Assembly (NCBI GenBank): GCA_905215815.1
Contig: CAJMRN010000021.1
Coordinates: forward strand, 1-23,359
Origin: an uncultured bacterium
GTDB lineage: Bacteria > Actinomycetota > Coriobacteriia > Coriobacteriales > Coriobacteriaceae
Length of the DNA stretch: 23,359 bases
Reading direction: 5' to 3'
Part shown: positions 1 to 7,464 of the stretch, in pieces
How positions within the stretch are numbered: the first letter of the stretch is position 1
Layout: each line of letters begins with the position of its first letter
Program-made: the position numbers and the translations under genes
The notes under the pieces: model-generated
What the model was told of the DNA's origin: nothing
Seen by the model: only the letters and a program-made list of their open reading frames with translations
Database searches by the model: none

Positions 1-1
1 G

Positions 2-364
2 CTGCCGCTCACGAAGTTCGGACTGATGCAGATCACGCGCCAGCGGGTGCGCCCCGTGGCCGTGGAGAGCGTTTCGGACGTCTGCCCGACGTGCAACGGT
101 TCGGGCAAGATCGAACCTACGGTGCTGCTGGACAAGAAGATCGAGAACCAGATTTCGTTCCTCACGCAGGACCGCGGACACAAATTCATCAAGCTGGTCG
201 TCAGTCCTTACGTGGCGGCGTTCCTCCGAAAGGGCCTCTGGTCGCTGCGCCGCCGCTGGGAGTGGAAGTACAAGGTGCGCCTTGAGATCGCCGAGGACCA
301 GAGCATCGGGATCGTCGAGATCCACTACCATGACAAAAAGGATAACGACCTTATAACCAAATAA
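2..364 (+). CDS. rng: Ribonuclease G/E family protein, C-terminal fragment (5' end outside window)
   Basis: The reading frame is open from base 2 and ends at TAA 362-364, so only about 120 C-terminal residues are present. Ribonuclease G is an endoribonuclease acting in rRNA and mRNA processing. The frame opens with LPLTKFGLMQITRQRVRP, the family's motif at the end of the catalytic domain. A CPTCNGSGK stretch follows, where the family's zinc-link cysteines are expected. The remaining ~80 residues, with a basic RKGLWSLRRRWEWKYKV segment, resemble the tail of Bacteroidales RNase G proteins as I remember them. The next gene, mfd, starts 3 bases after the stop in the same frame, which suggests an operon. 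Composition and similarity point to a Bacteroidales (Alistipes-like) source, unlike everything after about 1.69 kb. Confidence 0.85.
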   Translation: MPLTKFGLMQITRQRVRPVAVESVSDVCPTCNGSGKIEPTVLLDKKIENQISFLTQDRGHKFIKLVVSPYVAAFLRKGLWSLRRRWEWKYKVRLEIAEDQSIGIVEIHYHDKKDNDLITK

Positions 365-367
365 GGC

Positions 368-3300
368 ATGGCAACCGCCCGCGAGCAGCTGGCGCAGTTC
401 GCCGCCGGGTCGAAAGCCCTCGGCAGACTGTGCCGCGAATATAAAAACAGGAGTGCTACCGTCCACCTCGAAGAGCTGGTCGGCGGCGCTCTTTCGTTTT
501 ATGCCGCGGCGGCCGTGGCCGAATCCGGGGGCGTGCATGTCTTTGTCGCCGAGGATCGTGACGCCGCAGCCTACCTTCTGAACGACTTCTACAACCTGCT
601 GGACGAACGGCAGGTTTACTTCTTTCCCTCGTCGTGGAAGCGTTCGGCGGCCTATGGCGCCGAGGATGCGCAGGGCGTGGTGCAGCGCACGGCGACGATG
701 CACGCCGTGCGGAATTTCACGGGGAAGGGCTACCTGGTGGTCTGCACCTGCCCCGAGGCGCTGGCCGAGCGGGTCGCCGACGCCGAAGCCCTGCAACGGG
801 AGACGATCACCGTGAGGGTCGGCGACCGGATTTCGATCGAGGTGCTGGAGCAGGCGCTCGTCGATGCTTCGTTTACGCGCGTGGATTTCGTCTACGAACC
901 CGGCCAGTACTCGGTGCGCGGCGGTATCGTCGACGTCTTCTCCTATTCGGAGAGCAAACCCTACCGACTGGATTTCTTCGGCGACGAGGTCGACTCGATC
1001 CGGCGGTTCAACATTTCGAGCCAGCTGTCGTCGGATAGGCTGGAGCGCGTGGAGATCATTCCCGACCTGAACGCCGGGACGCCCGCCGCGGCGAAGGTCT
1101 CCTTCGCGCGGTTTGCGGGCGCGGAGGCTTCCTGGTGGTTCTACGACGCCGATTTCGTGTTGCGGAGGGTCAACGACATCCGCCGCAGGACGCTCTCGGA
1201 CATGGAGCATCCCGATGAGATCGACTCGCTGCTGACGAGCCGCAACTCGCTCGTGGCCGACCTTTCCGGAAGCCGGATTTTCCTGCTGCGCGACAATCTT
1301 CCCGAGCGGCCCGCGGCCGCAACGGTGAAGTTCGCGACGTCGCCCCAGCCGAAATTCAATAAAAATTTCGAGATGCTGGCCGACGACATGATCCGGGGTG
1401 CGCTGCGGGGTTACGATACCTATATACTTTCGGAGAACAAGGCGCAGGTCGAGCGTCTCGAAAATATTTTCCACCAGATCGGCCGCGGACAGGCCGTCGT
1501 GCGGTCGCTGTCGACGACCCTGCACGAGGGGTTCGTGGACAACGACCTGAAACTGTGCCTCTACACCGACCACCAGATTTTCGACCGCTACCAGCGTTAC
1601 CGCATCAACGGCGAGATCCGGCGCGACGAGCAGATGACCGTCGCCGAGCTGAACCAGCTGCGCCCGGGCGACTACGTGGTGCACGCTACCCACGGCATCG
1701 CGCTCTTTAGCGAGATCGCGCGCCAGGAAGTGGGCGGCAAGGAGCGCGATTACTTTTTGCTGGAATATGCCGACGGCGACAAGCTCTACGTGCCGTTGGA
1801 GCAGGTCGACCGCATCACACGCTATGTTGGCCCCGACGGCGACAAGCCGCGCCTGACCAGGCTCAACACCGCCGACTGGACGCGGGCCACCAACAAGGCG
1901 CGCAAGAGCGCCAAAAAGCTGGCGTTTGACCTGGTCGATCTGTATACGCGCCGCTCTTCGATTACCGGTATCGCCTGCCCACCCGACACGCCCGAGCAGA
2001 TCGAGATGGAGCAGAGCTTTCCTTACGACGAGACGCGCGACCAGCTGGAGGCCATTGCTGACATTAAGGCCGACATGGAGGCGCCCAAGCCCATGGACCG
2101 CCTGCTGTGCGGCGATGTGGGCTTTGGCAAGACCGAGGTCGCCCTGCGCGCGGCGTTTAAGTGTGTGGACTCCGGCCGCCAGGTCATGGTGCTCTGCCCC
2201 ACGACCATTCTGGCCCAGCAGCACTACGAGACGTTCTTTGAGCGCTTTGCCCCGTTTGGCCTTGAGGTCGAGGTGCTCAGCCGCTTCCGTACGCCGGCGC
2301 AGCAAAAGCGCGCACTCAAGGCGTTTGCCGAGGGCACAATCGACGTGCTGATCGGCACACATCGCTTACTTTCGGCCGATGTGAACCCCAAGAACCTGGG
2401 CCTGGTGATTATCGACGAGGAACAGCGCTTTGGTGTGCAGCACAAGGAGCAGCTCAAGAACCTGCGCGAGCAGATTGACGTGCTCACGCTTTCGGCAACG
2501 CCTATTCCGCGAACCATGCAGATGGCCACGAGCGGCGTGCGCGATATGAGCCTGATCACCACGCCGCCGACCGGGCGTCGTCCCGTGATCGTGCACGTGG
2601 GGGAGTACGACCCCGATGTGGTGAGCGCGGCGATTCGCCTGGAGGTGGGCCGCGGCGGCCAGGTGTACTACGTGTCCAACCGCGTCAAGACCATCGACGA
2701 CGCCGTGGCGCGCGTGCACGAGGCCGCGCCCGAGGCGCGCGTGGGCGTGGCGCACGGCAAGATGAGCCCGCGCGAGGTCGAGGACGTGATGATTGAGTTC
2801 GCGACCAAAAAGATCGACGTGCTCATTGCCACGACCATCGTGGAGAGCGGCATCGATAACGCGACCGCTAACACGCTCATCATCGAGGATTCGCAGCGCC
2901 TGGGCCTGGCGCAGCTCTACCAGCTCAAGGGCCGTGTGGGCCGCTCTGCCACGCAGGCCTACGCGTACTTTATGTTCCCGGGCGAGCTGCCGCTCACCGA
3001 GGAGGCCACGGCGCGCCTGACCGCACTTTCCGAGTTCCAGGACTTGGGCAGCGGCATGCACATCGCCATGCGCGACCTGGAGATCCGCGGCGCCGGTTCG
3101 CTTATGGGCGCCGAGCAGCACGGCAACCTGTCGAGCGTGGGCTTTGACTTGTTTACGCAAATGCTGGGCCAGGCAGTGGCCGAGGCGCGCGGCGATGACG
3201 ATGCCGGCGTTGAGGCGGCGAGCGTGGGTATTAACCTGCCGGCCGATTACTTCTTGTCCGAGGAGTACCTGCCGGCGGTGGACCAGCGCGTGCTCGTGTA

Positions 3301-3697
3301 CCGTAAGCTCGCGGCGGCCGAGGACCTGGAGAGCATCGACGAGATGCAGGAAGAGACCGAGGCTGCGCACGGTGAACTGCCGTTGGCGGGGCTCAACCTG
3401 TTCAACCGCGCGCGCATCCGTATCCGCGGCGAGCGCCTGGGACTCGAGAACGTCACGCTCAGCGGCGGACGCATCACGTTTTTGGGCGTCGACGTGCCCG
3501 AGAAGGTGGCCTATGAGCTTAAGACCCGCTATGGCGCGGTGAACTTCCCCAAGAGCCGCAAGCTGTCGGTGCCCTACAAGGCGGGCGCCGGCGCGGGCAG
3601 CGGCCTGGGTCGCGGTCTCGACGCCAACGACGGCACCGGCCCGGTGGCCGCGGCACTCATGCTGCTGCAGCAGTTGGGTGCTAGCGACGACGACTAA
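368..3697 (+). CDS. mfd: Transcription-repair coupling factor Mfd; apparent inter-phylum chimera
   Basis: Mfd is a cytoplasmic DNA translocase that removes stalled RNA polymerase and recruits UvrA to lesions. The 1109-residue frame has all parts: UvrB-like N-terminal domains (about 1-420), a CarD-like RNA polymerase interaction domain starting at PGDYVVHATHG (about 432), Walker A GDVGFGKT (about 582-589), DEEQ (about 681), VESGIDN (about 822), the LKGRVGR motif (about 854) and a C-terminal TRCF domain. Residues before ~432 (e.g. FDRYQRYRINGEIRRDEQ) look Bacteroidales-like. Residues after it (HGIALFSEIARQEVGGKERDYFLLEYADGDKLYVPLEQ, given here only as a landmark) look Collinsella-like. There is no frameshift at the join. 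The start at 368 follows the rng stop closely. The motor half and downstream context are credible. The full-length protein as written may not exist in nature. Confidence 0.88.
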   Translation: MATAREQLAQFAAGSKALGRLCREYKNRSATVHLEELVGGALSFYAAAAVAESGGVHVFVAEDRDAAAYLLNDFYNLLDERQVYFFPSSWKRSAAYGAEDAQGVVQRTATMHAVRNFTGKGYLVVCTCPEALAERVADAEALQRETITVRVGDRISIEVLEQALVDASFTRVDFVYEPGQYSVRGGIVDVFSYSESKPYRLDFFGDEVDSIRRFNISSQLSSDRLERVEIIPDLNAGTPAAAKVSFARFAGAEASWWFYDADFVLRRVNDIRRRTLSDMEHPDEIDSLLTSRNSLVADLSGSRIFLLRDNLPERPAAATVKFATSPQPKFNKNFEMLADDMIRGALRGYDTYILSENKAQVERLENIFHQIGRGQAVVRSLSTTLHEGFVDNDLKLCLYTDHQIFDRYQRYRINGEIRRDEQMTVAELNQLRPGDYVVHATHGIALFSEIARQEVGGKERDYFLLEYADGDKLYVPLEQVDRITRYVGPDGDKPRLTRLNTADWTRATNKARKSAKKLAFDLVDLYTRRSSITGIACPPDTPEQIEMEQSFPYDETRDQLEAIADIKADMEAPKPMDRLLCGDVGFGKTEVALRAAFKCVDSGRQVMVLCPTTILAQQHYETFFERFAPFGLEVEVLSRFRTPAQQKRALKAFAEGTIDVLIGTHRLLSADVNPKNLGLVIIDEEQRFGVQHKEQLKNLREQIDVLTLSATPIPRTMQMATSGVRDMSLITTPPTGRRPVIVHVGEYDPDVVSAAIRLEVGRGGQVYYVSNRVKTIDDAVARVHEAAPEARVGVAHGKMSPREVEDVMIEFATKKIDVLIATTIVESGIDNATANTLIIEDSQRLGLAQLYQLKGRVGRSATQAYAYFMFPGELPLTEEATARLTALSEFQDLGSGMHIAMRDLEIRGAGSLMGAEQHGNLSSVGFDLFTQMLGQAVAEARGDDDAGVEAASVGINLPADYFLSEEYLPAVDQRVLVYRKLAAAEDLESIDEMQEETEAAHGELPLAGLNLFNRARIRIRGERLGLENVTLSGGRITFLGVDVPEKVAYELKTRYGAVNFPKSRKLSVPYKAGAGAGSGLGRGLDANDGTGPVAAALMLLQQLGASDDD
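1660..1692. other. Probable chimeric junction inside mfd
   Basis: Protein similarity changes from Bacteroidales-like to Coriobacteriia-like within the codons for RPGDYVVHATHG. The PGDYVVH core is shared by Mfd proteins of both groups, so about 20 bp of near-identity could have served as the crossover. The rng gene upstream agrees with the Bacteroidales side, and every gene downstream agrees with Collinsella. The exact base cannot be fixed by eye because the crossover lies in shared sequence. Confidence 0.7.
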
Positions 3698-3703
3698 CGG
3701 GTC

Positions 3704-3829
3704 GACGCTGCAAACGCCCCATTTGGGCAATCTGACCCTCACTCGTCGGTCGCGTACGCAAGTACGCTTCCCTCCTCCTTCGGGCCACCTTGCCACAAAT
3801 GGAACGTTTTCGCTTACTTATGCTCAACC
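3704..3829 (+). repeat. Dispersed structured intergenic element, copy 1 (after mfd)
   Basis: This copy starts 7 bases after the mfd stop. The left block 3704-3734 begins GACGCTGC and ends CAATCTG. The right block 3785-3829 begins CCACCTTGCC and ends GCTCAACC. Both blocks recur in copy 2 (8499-8529 and 8581-8625) at nearly the same spacing, and the left block recurs again at 17024-17054. CATTTGGGCAA near 3720 can pair with TTGCCACAAATG near 3790, enclosing a perfect hairpin GCGTAC-GCAA-GTACGC at 3752-3767. It may work as a 3'-end RNA structure or terminator, or be a non-autonomous mobile repeat. There is no clear T-tail. Confidence 0.65.
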
Positions 3830-3912
3830 TGTAAGGGTATTTACGGGACAAAGCCATCTTCGTCTCACCCACATTGCAGGTTGACTGCCCTTCGCCCGAC
3901 CGAAAGGAAAGC

Positions 3913-4776
3913 ATGTTCGGATACATCTATAAGAAAGATGTCGCCATTATCGCGGTTGTCCTGTGCCTTTGTCTGGGCGTGGGCAGTTTCTTCGATTACC
4001 AAATCTCGAGCATGCTGTTCAACTCGTCCAGCATGTACGGCCGCTTTATCGAGGCCGCCGGCGAGCTGCCGTTCGAGCTGACGGCGAGCATCGCGGGCGT
4101 TATGCTCGTGCGCTCGGCACGCCCCGATTCCAGGGGGAGCAAATGGCTCGCTGCGCTGGGCGTTTTGATCAACGTGGGTCTGGTCGGCTACGAGATTATC
4201 GGATCGCTGCGCGTCGGCGGCAAGCTCATCGCGTTTCAGCTGGTGCTGACGTTTGTGCTGGTCATTGCGGTTAACGTTATTGCCTATCGCCTTACGCGCG
4301 ACACCGCGCCCGACGAGCTCACGCGCTGGGCGTTGATGGTACTTGTCGTGTGGGTCGCTCAGGCCATTATCCTCAACGTGATCGTCAAGCCGCTGTGGTC
4401 GCGCCCGCGCATGCGCGTGATCGAGGTCACGCCGGGGCTCAATTTTCAGCCGTGGTGGGTGATCGGCAATCCCGACAAGTGGACCTATATCGCCGCCGGC
4501 GTGATCAAGGACGGGTTCAAGTCGTTTGCGAGCGGACACACGGCGCATGCGGCGATCGGCCTGATGCTCGCTGGGCTTCCCGCAGCGGCCTTTAAGGAAA
4601 AGCCTTCGCGTCGCCGCGTGATCTTTTGGGCGGCAGCGGCCGTCGCGGCGCTCGTCGCCTTTGGGCGCATCGTGATTGGAGCACACTTTTTGAGTGACGT
4701 GAGCTGCGGTTTTGCTCTGGTACTGGCACTTGAGTGTCTTGCCGCGCGCATTGCCTATCCGCACGGCGTACAATAG
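3913..4776 (+). CDS. PAP2-superfamily membrane phosphatase
   Basis: This is a 287-residue integral membrane protein with several hydrophobic segments and a PAP2 (type 2 phosphatidic acid phosphatase) signature. Motif 1 is K159-PLWSRPRM, where the usual final RP is RM. Motif 2 is ASGH at 206-209 (usually PSGH). Motif 3 is GR-IVIGAHFLSD, with R252, H258 and D262 as expected catalytic or supporting residues. Family members dephosphorylate lipid phosphates such as phosphatidate or undecaprenyl pyrophosphate on the outer membrane face; the substrate cannot be read here. I chose ATG 3913 because AAAGGA lies at 3903-3908, four bases upstream. An in-frame upstream TTG at 3874 has no RBS and falls in intergenic sequence. 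The gene appears to be transcribed alone or with the aldolase 44 bases downstream. Confidence 0.82.
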   Translation: MFGYIYKKDVAIIAVVLCLCLGVGSFFDYQISSMLFNSSSMYGRFIEAAGELPFELTASIAGVMLVRSARPDSRGSKWLAALGVLINVGLVGYEIIGSLRVGGKLIAFQLVLTFVLVIAVNVIAYRLTRDTAPDELTRWALMVLVVWVAQAIILNVIVKPLWSRPRMRVIEVTPGLNFQPWWVIGNPDKWTYIAAGVIKDGFKSFASGHTAHAAIGLMLAGLPAAAFKEKPSRRRVIFWAAAAVAALVAFGRIVIGAHFLSDVSCGFALVLALECLAARIAYPHGVQ

Positions 4777-4820
4777 CTCCGTTTGAATCATCTGCCGATA
4801 CCCGGTAAGAGAGGATTGCC

Positions 4821-5846
4821 ATGCTCGCGTTCAACAACGATTATTCCCACGGCGCACACCCGGCGGTGCTGCAGGCGCTCGTCGATACCAACATGGAGCC
4901 GCAGCCCGGCTATGGTACCGATGCACACACCGAGCGTGCCAAGCAGCTTATCCGCGAGGCCTGTCAGGTCCCCGATGCCGACGTGTTTTTTCTGGTGGGC
5001 GGCACGCAGGCCAACGCGACGGTGATCGACATGCTGCTCGCGCCGTACGAGGGCGTCGTTGCTGCTGAGACTGGCCACGTCGCCTGCCACGAGGCGGGCG
5101 CCATCGAGTTTGGCGGCCACAAGGTGCTCACCATCCCCGGCTACGAGGGCAAGATGCACGCCGATGATCTGGAGAACTATATCCAGGTGTTCTACGAAAA
5201 CGAGAGCTACGAGCACACGGTGTTTCCGGGTGCCGTGTACGTGAGCCTATCGACCGAGTACGGCACGCTGTACTCCAAGGCCGAGCTCGAGGCGATTCAC
5301 GCGGTGTGCCAGAAGCGCGAGATTCCGCTGTTTGTGGACGGTGCTCGCCTGGCTTATGCGCTGGCGGCCGATGAGTGCGACATTACCCTGCCCGAGCTGG
5401 CGCAACTGTGCGACGTGTTCTACATCGGCGGCACCAAGTGCGGCGCGCTTTGCGGCGAGGCCGTGGTGTTCTGCGGCATGCACGCCCCGGCGCATCCCAT
5501 TCCGCGTATTAAGCAGCATGGCGCACTGCTTGCCAAGGGCCGCCTGACGGGTGTGCAGTTCGAGGCTCTTTTTACCGATGGCCTGTATTTTGAGATTGGT
5601 CGCCAGGCGATTGAGACCGCTCAGGCGCTGCGTCGCGTGCTGCACGAGTGCGGCTACCAGTTCTTCTTGGAGACGCCGACCAACCAGCAGTTCGTGATTC
5701 TGCCCAACGAGGACATGGCCCGCATTCGCGAGCATGCGGCGATCGAGTACTGGGAAAAGTACGACGATACCCACACGGTAGTGCGTTTTTGCACCAGCTG
5801 GGCCACAACGCAGGAGGATATCGACGCGTTGGCGGCTGTCCTGTAG
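4821..5846 (+). CDS. Threonine aldolase-like PLP enzyme (beta-eliminating lyase family)
   Basis: This 341-residue fold-type I PLP enzyme resembles low-specificity threonine aldolases, which split L-threonine or allo-threonine into glycine and acetaldehyde in the cytoplasm. Family landmarks are in order: NNDYSHGAHPAV near the N-terminus, GGTQAN (60-65) for phosphate binding, H86 in ETGH for stacking on PLP, FVDGARL (171-177) with the cofactor Asp173, and YIGGTKCG with the Schiff-base Lys206. The usual family length is 330-350 residues, so the gene is intact. AGAGGA just upstream supports the ATG at 4821. It could supply glycine or break down threonine. Related beta-eliminating lyases share these motifs, so the exact substrate is uncertain. 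A hairpin with a short T-run follows at 5865-5903. Confidence 0.85.
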   Translation: MLAFNNDYSHGAHPAVLQALVDTNMEPQPGYGTDAHTERAKQLIREACQVPDADVFFLVGGTQANATVIDMLLAPYEGVVAAETGHVACHEAGAIEFGGHKVLTIPGYEGKMHADDLENYIQVFYENESYEHTVFPGAVYVSLSTEYGTLYSKAELEAIHAVCQKREIPLFVDGARLAYALAADECDITLPELAQLCDVFYIGGTKCGALCGEAVVFCGMHAPAHPIPRIKQHGALLAKGRLTGVQFEALFTDGLYFEIGRQAIETAQALRRVLHECGYQFFLETPTNQQFVILPNEDMARIREHAAIEYWEKYDDTHTVVRFCTSWATTQEDIDALAAVL

Positions 5847-5864
5847 CCTGATGTAATGACAAGG

Positions 5865-5903
5865 GGCCGCCCTGCGCCTGGGCTTGGCGCAGAGCGGCCT
5901 TTG
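5865..5903 (+). terminator. Hairpin terminator after the threonine aldolase-like gene
   Basis: GGCCGC-c-CTGCGCC (5865-5878) pairs with GGCGCAG-a-GCGGCC (5886-5899), a 13-bp stem with one C-A mismatch and a 7-base loop. It is followed by a short TTT. The T-run is weak, so termination may be partial. Confidence 0.6.
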
Positions 5904-5923
5904 CTATTGGGGAGAAGGGTTAT

Positions 5924-6514
5924 ATGACCGAGATGTCCGAGCCGACGATTCGCCTGGCGACGCCCGATGATGCGCCGGCGTTGCTTGCCATCTATGAGCC
6001 GTATGTGCGCCAGACGGCGATTACCTGCGAATACGAGGTGCCGAGTGTCGAGGAGTTTGCCGGGCGCATCGAGCGTACGCTCAAGCGCTATCCGTATTTG
6101 GTGATGGAGCTGGACGGGCGTCCGGTGGGCTATGCCTATGCGAGCCCGCTCAACAGCCGCGAGGCATATGACTGGTCGGTCGAGACGTCAATCTACCTGG
6201 CGCGCGATGTGCGCCATGGCGGGCTGGGCCGCAAGCTGCATGATGCGCTCAAGCAATGCCTGATCGCGATGGGCATCACCAACATGTGCGCCCTCATCGC
6301 CGTGCCGCACGACAAGGACGACGAGTATCTGACGCACAACAGTCAGGACTTCCATGCCCATATGGGATATCGCCTGGTGGGCGCCTTTGACCGCTGCGCC
6401 CAAAAGTTCGGCCGCTGGTACGACATGTGTTGGATGGAGTTGGTCCTAGCCGAGCGCGTCCCTAACCAACCTAAGCCAACCTGGTTCCCCGACCTCCCCA
6501 GACCTACCATTTAG
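5924..6514 (+). CDS. GNAT acetyltransferase, phosphinothricin N-acetyltransferase (PAT)-like
   Basis: This 196-residue cytoplasmic GNAT-fold protein is closest by eye to the PAT family, which transfers acetyl from acetyl-CoA to amines such as phosphinothricin or methionine sulfoximine. IRLATPDDAPALLAIYEPYV starts beta-1. ETSIYLARDVRHGGLGRKLHDAL carries the acetyl-CoA pyrophosphate-binding R-x-x-G-x-G/A pattern. FHAHMGYRLVGAF and KFGRWYDMCWMEL are typical of the C-terminal part. GGAGAAGGG at 5911-5919 supports ATG 5924; ATG 5933 is a possible alternative. The last ~15 residues (rich in Pro, PKPTWFPDLPRPTI) are not family-like, and their codons abut a short dispersed repeat, so the tail may be recent. 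Native substrate unknown. Confidence 0.82.
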   Translation: MTEMSEPTIRLATPDDAPALLAIYEPYVRQTAITCEYEVPSVEEFAGRIERTLKRYPYLVMELDGRPVGYAYASPLNSREAYDWSVETSIYLARDVRHGGLGRKLHDALKQCLIAMGITNMCALIAVPHDKDDEYLTHNSQDFHAHMGYRLVGAFDRCAQKFGRWYDMCWMELVLAERVPNQPKPTWFPDLPRPTI

Positions 6515-6536
6515 GGACAGGTTTATTTTGGCAGGT
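6514..6536 (-). repeat. Short dispersed repeat (CCTACCAAAAT family), copy 1
   Basis: On the minus strand this reads ACCTGCCAAAATAAACCTGT followed by CCC. It matches 14012-14032 on the plus strand apart from one base at the left end, and a more diverged copy lies at 16147-16167. Here it fills the gap between the convergent GNAT and gntR-1 stops and touches both stop codons. The other two copies carry a pairing TTTTGG arm that this copy lacks. Confidence 0.6.
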
Positions 6537-7258
6537 TAGCCGATGGGCTCGGTGTATTTGGCGCGGTCGGTGCGTTGGATGCGCTTGGAGACATGGAGCG
6601 GGCGGCCGTCGGTGCCGTAGACGTAGTCGGTGATCAGGATCAGCGCCTGCCCGCGCTCAACGTTGAGCAAAAACGCCTCGTTTTGCGAGGCATAGCACAC
6701 TTCAAAGGTCTTATGCCCCTGTGCCGGCGCGCGATGGAATTCTTGACGCAGCGTGGCGTAGAGTGAACCGTTGATATCGCGATCGATGAGTGCCTCAAAG
6801 CTCGGTGGTAGATAGGTGGTCTCCAGGCACAGTGGCGCATCGTCCAGATAACGCAGGCGGACAAGTTTGACGAGCTTGCTGCCCACGGCGGCATCAAAGA
6901 ACTTAGCTATGCTGCCGGCCGCCTTGGCAAAGCCCGAGTCCACGGTGCGCGTGGTGGGCTTCATGCCCCGGCCTTCGACCTGCTTGGTATAGCTCGAAAA
7001 TACCAGGTTGTTCTCGTGGAGTGCCGGCGTGTCGGCCACAAAGGCACCACGTCCGCGCTCGGTGCGAACCAGACCCTCATCAACGAGCACCTTAAGGGCA
7101 TGGCGCACGGTGCTGCGCGACAGCCCCGATTCGTCCATGAGTTCCATCTCGGACGGCAGCTTGTCTCCGCGTGCGTAGGTGCCGGTGGCGATGCGGTCGC
7201 GCAGCATGCCCGCCAAGCGCTCGTACTGGCTCAGTTTCTTTTTAGATGAAGCGTTCAT
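6536..7258 (-). CDS. GntR/HutC-family transcriptional regulator (gntR-1)
   Basis: This 240-residue regulator has an N-terminal winged helix (about 8-75: YERLAGMLRDRIATGTYARGDKLPSE, then SRSTVRHAL and RGRGAFV) and a C-terminal UTRA effector-binding domain (about 95-235). HutC-type proteins usually repress sugar or amino-sugar genes and are released by a phosphorylated metabolite. The gene is divergent from SIS-1 (7465) across a 206-bp AT-rich gap holding repeated AACTTGTATG sites, so it probably controls SIS-1 and itself. AGG lies 8 bases upstream of the ATG. It is less like gntR-2 and gntR-3 than those are to each other, and lacks their shared C-terminal GSRYV motif. The effector is unknown; a phosphorylated fructosamine is plausible from context. 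Confidence 0.88.
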   Translation of the reverse strand: MNASSKKKLSQYERLAGMLRDRIATGTYARGDKLPSEMELMDESGLSRSTVRHALKVLVDEGLVRTERGRGAFVADTPALHENNLVFSSYTKQVEGRGMKPTTRTVDSGFAKAAGSIAKFFDAAVGSKLVKLVRLRYLDDAPLCLETTYLPPSFEALIDRDINGSLYATLRQEFHRAPAQGHKTFEVCYASQNEAFLLNVERGQALILITDYVYGTDGRPLHVSKRIQRTDRAKYTEPIG

Positions 7259-7275
7259 ACGATCAACCTATATCT

Positions 7276-7424
7276 AACTTGTATGAATATCTAATCAGGC
7301 ATGTATTCAATACGACAACAAAACCGCTGGTAGCCAATTATCAAAAACCGCATCAGCAAAATTTCTAAGACAAATATAGCATACAACTAGTCGACATAAC
7401 CAAAACATGTATGTAACTTGTATG
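7276..7424. promoter_or_regulatory. Divergent gntR-1/SIS-1 control region with AACTTGTATG sites
   Basis: The 206-bp AT-rich gap 7259-7464 holds two exact AACTTGTATG copies (7276-7285 and 7415-7424), a related inverted CATACAACTA (7380-7389), and GCATGTATTC (7299-7308). Half-sites of the ACTTGTAT type are typical of HutC-group GntR operators (established knowledge). The outer copies flank the gap, as expected for control of both divergent genes. I could not place a convincing -35/-10 pair. Confidence 0.55.
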
Positions 7425-7464
7425 CCTGTGATGAGCATCAAACGAGAAGAAAGGCTGATGCGCG

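Noticed and set aside
1..1692. Natural horizontal transfer as the first explanation for the 5' block
   Set aside because: There are no mobility genes or repeats at the join, and the switch is in frame inside a conserved motif of a core gene, at the end of a contig-like window. An artefact is simpler, though not proven.
2366..3796. 476-residue open frame on the minus strand
   Set aside because: It is antisense to the mfd motor domain and ends in the repeat region. It begins within the structured element and has no domain signature.
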